Notes under the pieces: model-generated
Told to the model about the DNA's origin: nothing
Databases searched by the model: none
The model's input: the letters and a program-made list of their open reading frames with translations, nothing else
Part shown: piece after piece, positions 40,738-49,915 of the stretch
How positions within the stretch are numbered: position 1 is the first letter of the stretch
Layout: the number at the start of each line of letters is the position of its first letter
Assembly (NCBI RefSeq): GCF_003996965.1
Contig: NZ_QWDM01000008.1
Location: 186,001-250,000 of the forward strand
Direction of reading: 5' to 3'
Source: Flavobacterium cupreum
Lineage (GTDB): Bacteria; Bacteroidota; Bacteroidia; Flavobacteriales; Flavobacteriaceae
DNA: 64,000 bases
Made by a program: the position numbers and the translations under genes

Positions 40738-41877
40738 ATGATCAACAAACGTCTTTTAATAAAAAATTTACTCGCTCATAACGACGAGAGCAGTTTTTAT
40801 GACAAAAAAAGACAGTTGAATCTGCATACCCGTGAAGGAAAGGGAAAGTTTCTGAAACACATTTGTGCCTTATCCAATTCAAATCCTACCAACAATTCCT
40901 ATATCGTTGTGGGTGTTGAAGATCAGGATAATGAAATTGTCGGGGATGATTTCTTTGATGACAGCCGGATTCAGAATCTGGTGAATGCTTTTTTAGAAAA
41001 TCCGCCTAAAATCCAGTACGAGAATGTGCCTTTTCCGAATCTTCCAAAGGATAAAGTGATCGGTCTGGTAACCATTAAACCCAAAAATAAAATATCGTAT
41101 TTTAAGAAAGGAATACATACCATTCTTGCCAATAGCGTTTTTGTGAGGCGTGGCAGCAATTCGGTTCCTGTTGAAGGGGAGATTGAAAAAAATTACCAAA
41201 ACACGGAAACGGTTATTGGAATCGAAAACAGTTCCCGAAACAGTATTCAGTATACGCTGGACGGCGTGATCGATTTTATGAATTTCAGGCACAAAGACAT
41301 GTCGCCTAAGTACAATGTTTTTAAAGAATTGTTTGTGATCTGCTGGGCGGGCGTTCCTAAAAAATCCAGGGATAAAACCTTTTTGTCGCGTGTCGATATT
41401 GAACTGATCAACGAACAAATCAAGCTTTTTTATTCGGCCCTGGATGTGGTTACGATTGTTTTTGATGAGGATAGCTTTACCATTACAGAATATGTTCCGC
41501 TAGGGCTGAATGATAAAACGAGTTATTATCCTCTGGAAGAACAAACCATCCGGTTTTTTGATAACGGTTATTATAAGATTGACCGCAAAATGCTTTTTCA
41601 GCCACCTGAATTCAACAGGCGGATGTTGTATCATATTTACAATTCGAATGTGGCATTGCTTCAGAAATTACAAAAAGGATTCACGCTTTCGGAACGCGAA
41701 ATGTTCGATTTGGAAAACCTTCCGTCTACTTTTATGATTTGCTATCTGAATGGTTTTGAAGATGCAAGGCAAAGATTAATAGATTCAAAAGTACTTTTAA
41801 AACCTTTTGGGCAAGTCTATTTGTCTTTTAAGGAAGCCTTACGAATTTTAAGGAAAATGAAATACGATGTTCAGTAG
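40738..41877 (+). CDS. AlbA_2/Schlafen-type putative DNA- or RNA-binding protein
   Basis: The 379 residues start with an AlbA_2 (Schlafen-type) domain at about 15-150: KFLKHICALSNSNPTNNSYIVVGVED, RIQNLVNAFLENPPKIQYEN and HTILANSVFVRRGSNSVP. The remaining 230 residues are not recognised and look alpha/beta. Proteins of this kind are widely named ATP-binding or transcriptional regulators, although nucleic-acid binding is the better-supported idea for the domain. The gene is single and its start lies directly behind the repeat. Its target is unknown. Confidence 0.85.
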   Translation: MINKRLLIKNLLAHNDESSFYDKKRQLNLHTREGKGKFLKHICALSNSNPTNNSYIVVGVEDQDNEIVGDDFFDDSRIQNLVNAFLENPPKIQYENVPFPNLPKDKVIGLVTIKPKNKISYFKKGIHTILANSVFVRRGSNSVPVEGEIEKNYQNTETVIGIENSSRNSIQYTLDGVIDFMNFRHKDMSPKYNVFKELFVICWAGVPKKSRDKTFLSRVDIELINEQIKLFYSALDVVTIVFDEDSFTITEYVPLGLNDKTSYYPLEEQTIRFFDNGYYKIDRKMLFQPPEFNRRMLYHIYNSNVALLQKLQKGFTLSEREMFDLENLPSTFMICYLNGFEDARQRLIDSKVLLKPFGQVYLSFKEALRILRKMKYDVQ

Positions 41878-41912
41878 CAAGGCCCGGAATTAAAGAATTC
41901 AGCACAGCACTA

Positions 41913-42656
41913 TTAGTGATAGCGTAAAAAAGGACTGACTTGCTCGTACGGAAAAAGGATTTCCTTCGCTCCTTCTGCATAAGAAGCGGCCTCATAAGAG
42001 TTGTAATATAAAAGCAATCCTTCTTCGGTATAAAAAATATTCTGCGGCAGCTGAAACTGGTCGTTTTCGAACATTAGTCCCGTAGCATTGATATTGGCTT
42101 TCTCCGGTATGTTGTATTTGGCCCGGAATTCTTTCTCCGCGAAAGCCTTAAATTGTTTTGGATTCTTAAAAATCTGATCGTTAAAAATTGCTTTCCCCGT
42201 TTTAGGGCTGAACAGTAAAGAACGGAACCCCTGATACCCGTGAGCGCCTCCTGTAAAAGTATAGTGATCGATTTTTATATTCAGAATCTGTTCCGACTGA
42301 AATTCGACATTACCGGTAATTTTAGCTTCCCAGCCAAACGTTTCACCTGGAAATTTTTTATGCATTTCTTCATAAGAAGCAATAAATGACGAAGCTAAGG
42401 TATTGTAGTCGGAAGACTTTAGTGGTGTTTCTTCAAAATAGACAATTTCCTTTACGGTCGAATATATTTTTTTATTGATGCTGTCTGCAATGATTTTACT
42501 ATTTTTTGCAATTGGAATATTGATGTAAACAGAAGGGCAGTCTTTATCGCAGGGCAGGGTGGTTTTTTTTTCAAATGTTTCATTTTCAAATGAAAGCTCT
42601 TTGTTACAACTAATGCATATCAGAAACAAAAAGACTAAAAAAGTATACTGTTTCAT
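41913..42656 (-). CDS. DUF4163/DUF3298 lipoprotein
   Basis: The 247 residues begin with a lipoprotein signal, with the lipobox ending in Cys (LFLICISC, Cys at residue 17). A DUF4163-like N-terminal region follows (CPSVYINIPIAKNSKIIADSIN), with ILNIKIDHYTFTGGAHGYQG in the middle. The C-terminal DUF3298 region has FYTEEGLLLYYNSYEAASYAEGAKEILFPY. Such proteins are periplasmic or outer-membrane anchored, often encoded near anti-sigma or cell-envelope genes, with no known activity. It is divergent from the cystathionine gamma-synthase-type gene. Confidence 0.88.
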   Translation of the reverse strand: MKQYTFLVFLFLICISCNKELSFENETFEKKTTLPCDKDCPSVYINIPIAKNSKIIADSINKKIYSTVKEIVYFEETPLKSSDYNTLASSFIASYEEMHKKFPGETFGWEAKITGNVEFQSEQILNIKIDHYTFTGGAHGYQGFRSLLFSPKTGKAIFNDQIFKNPKQFKAFAEKEFRAKYNIPEKANINATGLMFENDQFQLPQNIFYTEEGLLLYYNSYEAASYAEGAKEILFPYEQVSPFLRYH

Positions 42657-42678
42657 GTCTAAAAGTGTTAATTATATA

Positions 42679-42686
42679 CAAAGGTA
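42679..42686 (-). promoter_or_regulatory. -7 promoter element for DUF3298 lipoprotein gene
   Basis: TACCTTTG on the minus strand, 22 bases before the ATG, matches TAnnTTTG. Confidence 0.6.
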
Positions 42687-42720
42687 AGGAGTTGTGGCTG
42701 GATTAAAATAAATTAAACGG

Positions 42721-42742
42721 TAAATTTGTACTGTTAAATTTG
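42721..42742 (+). promoter_or_regulatory. Two possible -7 elements for cystathionine gamma-synthase-type gene
   Basis: TAAATTTG occurs twice, at 42721-42728 and 42735-42742, ahead of the ATG at 42762. The first gives a more usual leader. No leader long enough for a SAM riboswitch is left. Confidence 0.5.
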
Positions 42743-42761
42743 GTTTAAAAAATGTAACTAT

Positions 42762-43904
42762 ATGAAATTCAATACAAAAGTAATACATGGTGGCCAGCAT
42801 CATGATCCAAGTACAGGAGCTGTTATGCCTCCCGTTTATCAAACTTCAACTTATATTCAGACGAGTCCGGGCCAGCCTTTGGGCGATTACGAATACAGCA
42901 GGGCTGCAAATCCTACCCGTACGGCTTTGGAAAATGCTTTGGCGAGTATTGAAAATGGTACCCGCGGATTGGCTTTCTCCTCTGGTCTGGCAGCGACAGA
43001 TTGTATTTTGAGAGGATTCAAAGCCGGAGACGAAGTAATCGCAATGGATGATTTGTATGGCGGAACTTATAGAATGTTTTCCAGAATTTATAAAGATTCC
43101 GGCATTAAGTTTCACTTTGTGGATATGACCGATATTGAAAAACTGAAGTCATTGATCAATGAGAATACAAAATTGATTTGGGTTGAAACACCAACAAATC
43201 CGTTAATGAAACTGGCCGATATTCAGGAAATTTCAAAAATCACTAAAGAACGTAAAATCTGGTTGGCTGTAGACAATACTTTTGCGACACCTTATTTACA
43301 AAAACCTCTTGATCTGGGTGCTGATATCGTGATGCATTCTGCTACAAAATATCTGGGGGGACACTCTGACGTTATTGCCGGGGCCCTGATCGTAAAGGAT
43401 GAAGCTTTAGGGGAACAATTGCACTTTCAGCAGTTTGCAACCGGAGCAACACTGGGGCCAATGGACAGCTTTTTGGTTTTAAGAGGAATTAAGACGCTTT
43501 CATTACGAGTACAAAGACATTGTGAAAATGGGGAAAAAGTAGTGGAGTACTTAACGAAACATCCAAAGATTAAAACAGTGTACTATCCCGGATTACCAAG
43601 CCATCCTTTTCATGAAATTGCCAAAAAACAAATGAAGGCTTTTGGAGGAATGGTTTCTTTTACTTTTACTTCAGGTAAAAAAGAAGATTCGATTGCATTT
43701 TTGGAAAAACTTAAAGTTTTTACCCTGGCAGAATCATTGGGTGGAGTAGAATCACTGGCAAATCACCCTGCTTTAATGACACATGCTTCTATTCCTGCGG
43801 ATAAAAGAGCTGAGGTGGGTATCACTGATGATTTAGTCCGACTGAGTGTTGGAATTGAAGATGCAGAAGATTTAATAGCCGATTTAGAACAGGCACTGGC
43901 ATAA
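42762..43904 (+). CDS. Cystathionine gamma-synthase-type PLP enzyme
   Basis: The 380 residues form a complete Cys/Met-metabolism PLP enzyme. Visible motifs are YEYSRAANPTRTALENALA (43-61), DDLYGGTYRM (96-105), VDNTFATPYLQKPL (170-183), the PLP lysine Lys196 in SATKYLGGHSD and the C-terminal LAESLGGVESLANHPA. Members act as cystathionine gamma-synthase, cystathionine gamma-lyase or O-acetylhomoserine sulfhydrylase; the sequence alone does not settle which. The gene is monocistronic and closed by a GC-rich hairpin shared with the convergent gene. Confidence 0.93.
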   Translation: MKFNTKVIHGGQHHDPSTGAVMPPVYQTSTYIQTSPGQPLGDYEYSRAANPTRTALENALASIENGTRGLAFSSGLAATDCILRGFKAGDEVIAMDDLYGGTYRMFSRIYKDSGIKFHFVDMTDIEKLKSLINENTKLIWVETPTNPLMKLADIQEISKITKERKIWLAVDNTFATPYLQKPLDLGADIVMHSATKYLGGHSDVIAGALIVKDEALGEQLHFQQFATGATLGPMDSFLVLRGIKTLSLRVQRHCENGEKVVEYLTKHPKIKTVYYPGLPSHPFHEIAKKQMKAFGGMVSFTFTSGKKEDSIAFLEKLKVFTLAESLGGVESLANHPALMTHASIPADKRAEVGITDDLVRLSVGIEDAEDLIADLEQALA

Positions 43905-43905
43905 A

Positions 43906-43943
43906 AAACAAAACCCCAATCCGAAAGAGTTGGGGTTTTTGTT
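43906..43943. terminator. Bidirectional terminator after cystathionine gamma-synthase-type gene
   Basis: AACCCCAA/TTGGGGTT arms, flanked by A-runs on the left and T-runs on the right, lie between convergent genes. Confidence 0.9.
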
Positions 43944-43964
43944 TTATAATTTATTTTGTCAATT

Positions 43965-44759
43965 CTAGAACTCCAGATAATAGATATAACCTACGTTAAA
44001 CCATACTTGTGAATCATTAGATTTGTTTTCTTTGTAGATGTCTTTGTTAGGATTTAATCCGTCAACCCAGTCAGAGCTAAATCCCTGATAACGGATATCG
44101 AACATTAAATCGCTCATCTCTGTTAATTTGTAGTGAATACCTACACCTGTTACAACAGATAAAACCACACCGTTTTCGGTAGAAAATCCAAAAGCACGAC
44201 CATCAGAAGGTGTTAGGTATTTCGGGTAAGTGGCTTGTGTACTTCCTAAAGGTCCTAATGATGATTCAGATTTTGTTGAATAATAACTAACCTGAACTCC
44301 TAAACTTACGTAAGGACTAAAGCTGCCAGCCGTATTTTCGAAATCATGTATTTTCATAAATGGCGAAAATTCCAGTTGTGTACCAAGATTGAACAAAGTA
44401 GAACTGCCGGTCATGGCTTTCAATTGTTCTGTTGTTATTTTTGGAGGAGTTCTTTCAACTGCCTCTCCGAAATGTTTTAAATCGGTTTTACTGAATGATA
44501 ATTCCGATCTTACCTTGAAATGTTCTGAGAAGAAACGATCTCTGTTGCTGTTGGCTGAAAAATTGATAAAGTGAACAATTCCGACACCAAATCCGGTATT
44601 TCCGACATTGGTTTCAAAATTGTGTCTTTGTCCATAATCAGACTGAAAAGATACGGGGCCGAATATAATTCCTACTTCTTGTGCAATAGATTGAGCATTT
44701 GCAGTAGTTGTGGAGATTCCGAATAAGGCAAATAATGTGAGTACTATAGGTTTAAGCAT
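43965..44759 (-). CDS. THC0290_0291-like outer-membrane barrel protein
   Basis: The 264 residues start with a signal peptide (about 1-22, IVLTLFALFGISTTTANA). Alternating amphipathic strands of an 8- to 10-strand barrel follow, ending DSQVWFNVGYIYYLEF with an aromatic terminal strand. The segment GIIFGPVSFQSDYGQRHNFETN (about 30-51) matches a Flavobacteriia family, annotated THC0290_0291, that is often mislabelled glutamate dehydrogenase because it lies beside gdhA. Here too it is divergent from gdhA across 323 bases. Its function is unknown. Confidence 0.8.
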   Translation of the reverse strand: MLKPIVLTLFALFGISTTTANAQSIAQEVGIIFGPVSFQSDYGQRHNFETNVGNTGFGVGIVHFINFSANSNRDRFFSEHFKVRSELSFSKTDLKHFGEAVERTPPKITTEQLKAMTGSSTLFNLGTQLEFSPFMKIHDFENTAGSFSPYVSLGVQVSYYSTKSESSLGPLGSTQATYPKYLTPSDGRAFGFSTENGVVLSVVTGVGIHYKLTEMSDLMFDIRYQGFSSDWVDGLNPNKDIYKENKSNDSQVWFNVGYIYYLEF

Positions 44760-44782
44760 GAGTTTGGGCTTTCAAATCTTGG

Positions 44783-44811
44783 CAAATATATAAAAAACAT
44801 GTACGATTCAA
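44783..44811 (-). promoter_or_regulatory. Promoter for THC0290_0291-like gene
   Basis: The minus strand reads TTG (44809-44811, preceded by further T residues inward), 18 bases, then TATATTTG at 44783-44790, close to the standard Bacteroidota promoter, 23 bases before the ATG. Confidence 0.65.
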
Positions 44812-44966
44812 AATATAATATTGTGCTATTAGAAAATAAGTAGCAAAATACTTAATTTGCTAACTTTAATTAGGTTGTTTTGTTGTAATTTCAGAACTGT
44901 AAAATACTATTTTTAGGATTGTTTGAAAAATATACAATTCGCTAACGGAAACAAAAAAAAATAACA

Positions 44967-44993
44967 TTGAATTGTCAATTTACTATATCTTTG
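44967..44993 (+). promoter_or_regulatory. Promoter for gdhA
   Basis: TTG (44967-44969), 16 bases, then TATCTTTG at 44986-44993, leaving a leader of about 80 bases. A GAAAACGTTTTC palindrome lies 12 bases downstream. Confidence 0.6.
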
Positions 44994-45082
44994 TGTGTCA
45001 AAACGAAAACGTTTTCTTAAACGTGTTTTCTAAGTTTAAAAGAGTCAGAATAAAATAATTTACTAGAATAATTTATTTAGAA

Positions 45083-46426
45083 ATGGAACAAAAAATAAAT
45101 GAATTTATGGCTCTTGTAGAGTCAAAAAATCCAAACGAGCCAGAATTTCTTCAAGCCGTTAGAGAATTTGCAGAAACGGTAATTCCATTTATTGCAGAAA
45201 GAAAAAAGTATGATGGAAAAAACTTACTTCTTAGAATTGCTGAGCCGGAACGTTCTATAATTTTCAGGGTTCCATGGGTAGATGATAATGGAGAAATCAT
45301 TGTAAACAGAGGTTTCAGAATTCAGATGAATTCAGCAATCGGACCCTATAAAGGCGGAATAAGATTTCACCATACAGTAAATTTGTCTGTATTAAAATTT
45401 CTTGCTTTTGAACAGGTTTTTAAAAATAGTCTTACAACACTTCCTATGGGAGGTGGAAAAGGAGGTTCTGATTTTGATCCCGAAGGAAAATCCGATGGTG
45501 AAATCATGCGTTTTTGCCAGTCCTTTATGACTGAATTATGCCGTCATATTGGTCCTGACTTAGATGTTCCTGCCGGAGATATCGGTGTGGGCGCCAGAGA
45601 AATAGGATACTTATTTGGTCAGTACAAAAGAATCAGAAATGAATTTACAGGTGTTTTAACCGGAAAAGGAATTGCTTACGGAGGTTCGTTAATACGTCCT
45701 GAGGCTACCGGATATGGTGTTGTGTATTTTACAGATCAGATGTTGCGTACTATAGGGCATGAAATTAAAGGAAAAAGAGTTGCGATTTCAGGTTTCGGAA
45801 ATGTTGCCTGGGGTGTGGCACTAAAAATAAATGAATTAGGAGGGAAGGTCGTTACGATTTCCGGACCTGATGGTTATATTTATGATGAAGAAGGAATTTC
45901 AGGAGAGAAAATCGAGCACATGGTAGAAATGAGAGCAACGGGTGATAACAGAGCTGAAGTTTATACTAAAAAATATCCAAATGCTGTTTTCCACAAAGGG
46001 AAAAGCCCATGGGAAGTAAAAGTAGATATCGCTATTCCTTGTGCTACTCAAAACGAACTGAACGGGGAAGATGCCAGAAAACTAATTGATAATGGAGTAC
46101 TATGTGTTACGGAAGCTGCAAATATGCCTTCAACATTAGATGCTATCAAATTATTCCTGGACAATAAAGTACTATTCGCTCCGGGGAAAGCCGCAAATGC
46201 CGGTGGAGTTGCTGCCTCAGGATTAGAAATGACCCAGAATTCAATTCGTCTGAACTGGACCAGTGAAGAAGTAGATTTGAGACTGAAAGATATCATGATT
46301 GGAATTCATAACCAATGTAAAAAATATGGTGTTGGCGAAGATGGTTACGTAAACTACGTAAAAGGAGCTAACATTGCCGGATTCGTTAAAGTTGCTGATG
46401 CTATGCTTGCTCAGGGTGTAGTATAA
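45083..46426 (+). CDS. gdhA: NADP-specific glutamate dehydrogenase
   Basis: The 447 residues have the length of hexameric NADP-type enzymes. Substrate-site motifs are GGIRFHHTVNLSVLKFLAFEQ (91-111) and PMGGGKGGSDFDPEGKSDGE (121-140), with DVPAGDIGVGAREIGY later. The Rossmann motif is SGFGNVAWG, and GKAANAGGVAASGLEM near the C-terminus is complete. It aminates 2-oxoglutarate to glutamate, joining ammonia assimilation to the TCA cycle. A hairpin terminator follows. The -7 promoter and a palindrome upstream suggest regulated expression, but the regulator is unknown. Confidence 0.97.
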   Translation: MEQKINEFMALVESKNPNEPEFLQAVREFAETVIPFIAERKKYDGKNLLLRIAEPERSIIFRVPWVDDNGEIIVNRGFRIQMNSAIGPYKGGIRFHHTVNLSVLKFLAFEQVFKNSLTTLPMGGGKGGSDFDPEGKSDGEIMRFCQSFMTELCRHIGPDLDVPAGDIGVGAREIGYLFGQYKRIRNEFTGVLTGKGIAYGGSLIRPEATGYGVVYFTDQMLRTIGHEIKGKRVAISGFGNVAWGVALKINELGGKVVTISGPDGYIYDEEGISGEKIEHMVEMRATGDNRAEVYTKKYPNAVFHKGKSPWEVKVDIAIPCATQNELNGEDARKLIDNGVLCVTEAANMPSTLDAIKLFLDNKVLFAPGKAANAGGVAASGLEMTQNSIRLNWTSEEVDLRLKDIMIGIHNQCKKYGVGEDGYVNYVKGANIAGFVKVADAMLAQGVV

Positions 46427-46445
46427 TTTTAAGTACAATTTCTAT

Positions 46446-46490
46446 AAATGCCTTCATTCGTCTTACGAGGAATGAAGGCATTTTTTTTAT
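46446..46490 (+). terminator. Terminator of gdhA
   Basis: The stem AATGCCTTCATTC/GAATGAAGGCATT with a nine-base loop is followed by eight T residues, about 20 bases after the stop codon. Confidence 0.92.
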
Positions 46491-46571
46491 TTTTTAAAGA
46501 ATAAAATTCATGACCCGTAATAACGTGAATTATTTATGAAGAGAACAAAATTCAAATACTTACGTTTGTAG

Positions 46572-46579
46572 TATATTTG
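46572..46579 (+). promoter_or_regulatory. -7 promoter element for porZ
   Basis: TATATTTG matches TAnnTTTG, 22 bases before the ATG at 46601. The first in-frame ATG upstream (46577) overlaps it, so the later start is preferred. Confidence 0.6.
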
Positions 46580-46600
46580 TCCATCCCAACATATTTAATA

Positions 46601-48871
46601 ATGAAGAGAAGGTTTTTGTATATTTTGTTTTTATTGCTAATGCAATTCTCTGTCGCACAGAATAAATTATCCTGGCAGGGTTATTTTTCGTTTAATGAAA
46701 TAAAAGATATTTCAGAAAGTACAACAACTGTTTTTGCCGCTTCAGAAAATGCAATGTTTGCCAGTAACCAGGCGAACAAAAGTGTTAAAACAACCACTAC
46801 AGTCGAGGGACTTTCGGGACAGGCGATTTCTGCTATTTATTACAGCGAAACTTCTAAAAAAACTTTAATTGGATATGAAAACGGTTTGTTGACCATCGTG
46901 AATGAAACGGACGGAAGCATTTCAAAAAAAGTCGATATTATCAATAAACAGTTAGCCCCTAATTTAAAAAAAATAAATCACTTCATGGAGCATGACGGTC
47001 TTGTGTATGTCTCCTGCGATTTTGGAATTGTACAGTTTAATTTGAAAACATTACAATTTGGGGACACCTATTTTATTGGCGATAACGGAGCTGAAATAAG
47101 GGTAAAACAAACTTCCTTTTTTAATGGCTTTCTCTATGCGGCAACTTCAAACGGAATCAGACGGGCGGATATTGCAAATGCAAATTTAATTGATTTCAAC
47201 CAGTGGAGTGTAGTTAATGCAGGAGATTGGTCGAGCGTTGAAACATTCGATACGCAACTTATAGCAATTAATGCTGCAGGCTACGTTCACAGGTACAATT
47301 CCAACACCTTTACAGGATTTATTCAGCTTCCGCAAACGGCTGTAGACCTGCGGGCTAAAAATCATAATCTATTTATTACGACAGCTAATACGGTTTATGT
47401 TTATAATAATCAAATGACGCTGAGCCGTCAGATTAGCAATACGCAGGTGCTGAATGATAAAGTGAATTTTAGCTGTGCTACCACTGTTGGAGATTTAATT
47501 TATATTGGTACCGCTGAAAATGGATTGTTCTCGTCAATACTTTCGGGAGCTTCTGCTTTTGAGAACAGTACACCAAAAGGACCTTTGCGGAATAGTGTTT
47601 TTGCACTTCAGGCGACAACAAATTCGTTGTGGACTGTTTTCGGAGATTATTCAGGAGCCTATAATCCATATCCGAAAGACAGTTACGGGATAAGTAAATT
47701 CAGTCAGGATCAATGGCTGGATATTCCTTATGAAGAAGTTCTGGGCGCTAAATCATTGGTAAGAATAGCGGTAGATCCCAATAATGAAAATAAGGTATAT
47801 GCAGGTTCTTATGATGCCGGTTTATTAAAGATTGAAAAAGAGGTGCCCACTTATCTTTACGGGACAGGAAACAGCTCATTGGAGGCTATTCCGGGTACGC
47901 CCGATGTCTGGATAAACGGAACCGTGTTTGATAAATCCGGAAATTTATGGATGAATAACAGCCTGGTAGATAACGGAATAAAAATGCTTAAACCAAACGG
48001 GGACTGGCAGGTTTATTCGACAAAATCAATCATTACAAATGTTGCCAGTTGTCCTTTCGGCCGAATGTCAATTGATAAAAACGGAACAAAATGGATGGCG
48101 ACCTATAATAACGGGATTATCGGATTTAATGAAAAAGGAAATGTTTTCAAAAAAATCACAATGGGCAGTGATGCAGGAAATCTTCCTTTTATTGATGCAC
48201 GTGTAGCCACTCCGGATAATAACAATCAGCTTTGGATAGGAACCGCAAAAGGACTAAGGATTCTTTCGAATGTGAATAGTTTTTTAACAGACCCCCAATT
48301 AACAACAAAACCGATCATTATTCTGGAAGATGGGTTGGCACAGGAACTTTTGTACGAGCAGTTTATTACAGATATTGTGGTCGACGGATCCAACAACAAA
48401 TGGATCGCGACTGCCGATTCGGGTGTTTTCTTAGTTTCTCCGAATGGTCAGGAAACCAAATATCATTTTACCATAAACAATTCTCCCTTGCCCAGTAACA
48501 CTATAAATGATATTGATATCAACAGTGCAACAGGCGAAGTTTTTATAGCAACAGACAAAGGACTTATTTCTTTTAAAGGAGTATCAACTGCCGCAAATGA
48601 TAATTTGAACGAGGTGTATGTCTATCCAAATCCCGTGCGTCCCAATTATGGGGGAACGGTAAAAGTGGCTGGATTACTGGATAAAGCGAATATAAAAATT
48701 ACAGATATCGAAGGAAATCTCGTTTACGAAACAACCTCCGAAGGTGGAACAATAGAGTGGGATACCACCGCTTTTGGCAGATATAAAGTAGCATCCGGAG
48801 TGTATATGATTTTTATATCGGCTCAGGACGGAGCGGAAACTAAAGTTAAAAAAGTAATGATTATCAGGTAG
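46601..48871 (+). CDS. porZ: PorZ-like type IX secretion protein
   Basis: The start at MKRRFLYILFLLLMQFSVAQ (756 residues) gives a clean signal peptide. Two beta-propeller regions follow, with repeats such as AISAIYYSETSKKTLIGYENGLL and LWIGTAKGLRILSNV, of the two-component-regulator propeller type. The C-terminal 85 residues are a T9SS sorting domain (VYVYPNPVRPNYGGTVKV, then SGVYMIFI and TKVKKVMIIR). PorZ is part of the T9SS attachment complex at the cell surface in Porphyromonas gingivalis. The acyltransferase gene follows nine bases later. Confidence 0.88.
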   Translation: MKRRFLYILFLLLMQFSVAQNKLSWQGYFSFNEIKDISESTTTVFAASENAMFASNQANKSVKTTTTVEGLSGQAISAIYYSETSKKTLIGYENGLLTIVNETDGSISKKVDIINKQLAPNLKKINHFMEHDGLVYVSCDFGIVQFNLKTLQFGDTYFIGDNGAEIRVKQTSFFNGFLYAATSNGIRRADIANANLIDFNQWSVVNAGDWSSVETFDTQLIAINAAGYVHRYNSNTFTGFIQLPQTAVDLRAKNHNLFITTANTVYVYNNQMTLSRQISNTQVLNDKVNFSCATTVGDLIYIGTAENGLFSSILSGASAFENSTPKGPLRNSVFALQATTNSLWTVFGDYSGAYNPYPKDSYGISKFSQDQWLDIPYEEVLGAKSLVRIAVDPNNENKVYAGSYDAGLLKIEKEVPTYLYGTGNSSLEAIPGTPDVWINGTVFDKSGNLWMNNSLVDNGIKMLKPNGDWQVYSTKSIITNVASCPFGRMSIDKNGTKWMATYNNGIIGFNEKGNVFKKITMGSDAGNLPFIDARVATPDNNNQLWIGTAKGLRILSNVNSFLTDPQLTTKPIIILEDGLAQELLYEQFITDIVVDGSNNKWIATADSGVFLVSPNGQETKYHFTINNSPLPSNTINDIDINSATGEVFIATDKGLISFKGVSTAANDNLNEVYVYPNPVRPNYGGTVKVAGLLDKANIKITDIEGNLVYETTSEGGTIEWDTTAFGRYKVASGVYMIFISAQDGAETKVKKVMIIR

Positions 48872-48880
48872 TTTGGTGCT

Positions 48881-49915
48881 ATGAATACTAAAAATTGTTT
48901 TGACTTTTTACGGTTTTTCTTTGCTGCAAATATTCTGTTGGCACATATTTCGGAACTTTCTCAAAATAGTGATCTGGCCTTTTTGTCTCATTTTTCTAAT
49001 GCCATTATTGCGATAAAAGGCTTCTTTGTAATAAGTGGTTTTCTGGTGGCTAAAAGTTTTGTGAATACCCCTTCATTAAAAGAGTATTTCATCAGACGGG
49101 CCAAAAGGATTTTACCGGCTTATGTGGTTGTGGTCGTTTTTTCAGTTTTAATTTTTTCCTTCTTTAGCAGCGCTGATTTTTCGGATTATTTTTCAGATAG
49201 CAATACCTATAAATATTTGGGATGGAATTTGGTTTTTCTGAATTTCATGCAGCCGTGCCTGCCGGGGCTTTTTGAAGGCAATCTTCTTTGTGCGGTAAAC
49301 GGGGCTTTGTGGACCTTAAAAGTAGAAGAAGGATTTTATATTGTTTTGCCTTTGATTTTTTATACCATCAGAAAAACCAGAAGCGCTTTTCTGGTACTGG
49401 CAGCCCTTTATATTTTGTCATTATTCTATTGGTTTATGATGGATTCTTATTTCAATAAGCCCTTATTAGCGAAACAACTGCCGGGGTATTTGTCTTATTT
49501 CGTAACAGGGATTTTTCTGTTTTTGAATTTTGATCTCCTTATGAAATTCAAAAAAACAATTTTGACATTTTCAGCTTTCATCCTAATTGGTTATTACCTT
49601 TTAAGTCTGCCTACAGATTGGTTTTATCCTGCCGCGTTTGGCTGTATTGTGATCATTATGGCCTACAATCTTCCCTTTTTGAATAATTTCGGGAAATATG
49701 GTGATTTTACGTACGGACTGTATATTTATCATTTTCCGATAATCCAATTGTTTCGACAATACAATTTATTCGAAAAATACAATCCTTATTTAATGGCCGT
49801 TGCCGTAATTTTGATTACTTTGTTCTTTGCTGTCCTGTCTTGGTTTTTAATCGAACGCAGATTTTTGGACCGCTTTAAAAAGAATAAACAAAAGCACATT
49901 CCGACAGTATGTTAG
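48881..49915 (+). CDS. Acyltransferase 3 family membrane protein
   Basis: The 344 residues contain about ten membrane helices with the family opening NCFDFLRFFFAANILLAHI (4-22) and the conserved KGFFVISGFLVAKSF (about 46-60), where the second His of this family is replaced by hydrophobic residues. TLKVEEGFYIVLPL follows in the middle. The family O-acetylates surface polysaccharides such as LPS or exopolysaccharide. It starts nine bases after porZ and overlaps recO by seven bases, which suggests an operon. Confidence 0.9.
   Translation: MNTKNCFDFLRFFFAANILLAHISELSQNSDLAFLSHFSNAIIAIKGFFVISGFLVAKSFVNTPSLKEYFIRRAKRILPAYVVVVVFSVLIFSFFSSADFSDYFSDSNTYKYLGWNLVFLNFMQPCLPGLFEGNLLCAVNGALWTLKVEEGFYIVLPLIFYTIRKTRSAFLVLAALYILSLFYWFMMDSYFNKPLLAKQLPGYLSYFVTGIFLFLNFDLLMKFKKTILTFSAFILIGYYLLSLPTDWFYPAAFGCIVIIMAYNLPFLNNFGKYGDFTYGLYIYHFPIIQLFRQYNLFEKYNPYLMAVAVILITLFFAVLSWFLIERRFLDRFKKNKQKHIPTVC

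Larger units (their letters stand above)
44760..45082. other. Divergent intergenic region between barrel gene and gdhA
   Basis: The 323 bases hold a promoter for each direction. The 170 bases between them are A/T-rich and show no frame or repeat that I can support. GAAAACGTTTTC (about 45005-45016) is a 12-base palindrome just downstream of the gdhA -7 element and could be an operator. Confidence 0.6.

Noticed and set aside
42700..42761. Possible SAM riboswitch before the cystathionine gamma-synthase-type gene
   Set aside because: The leader after the -7 elements is too short and shows no pairing that could form the aptamer.
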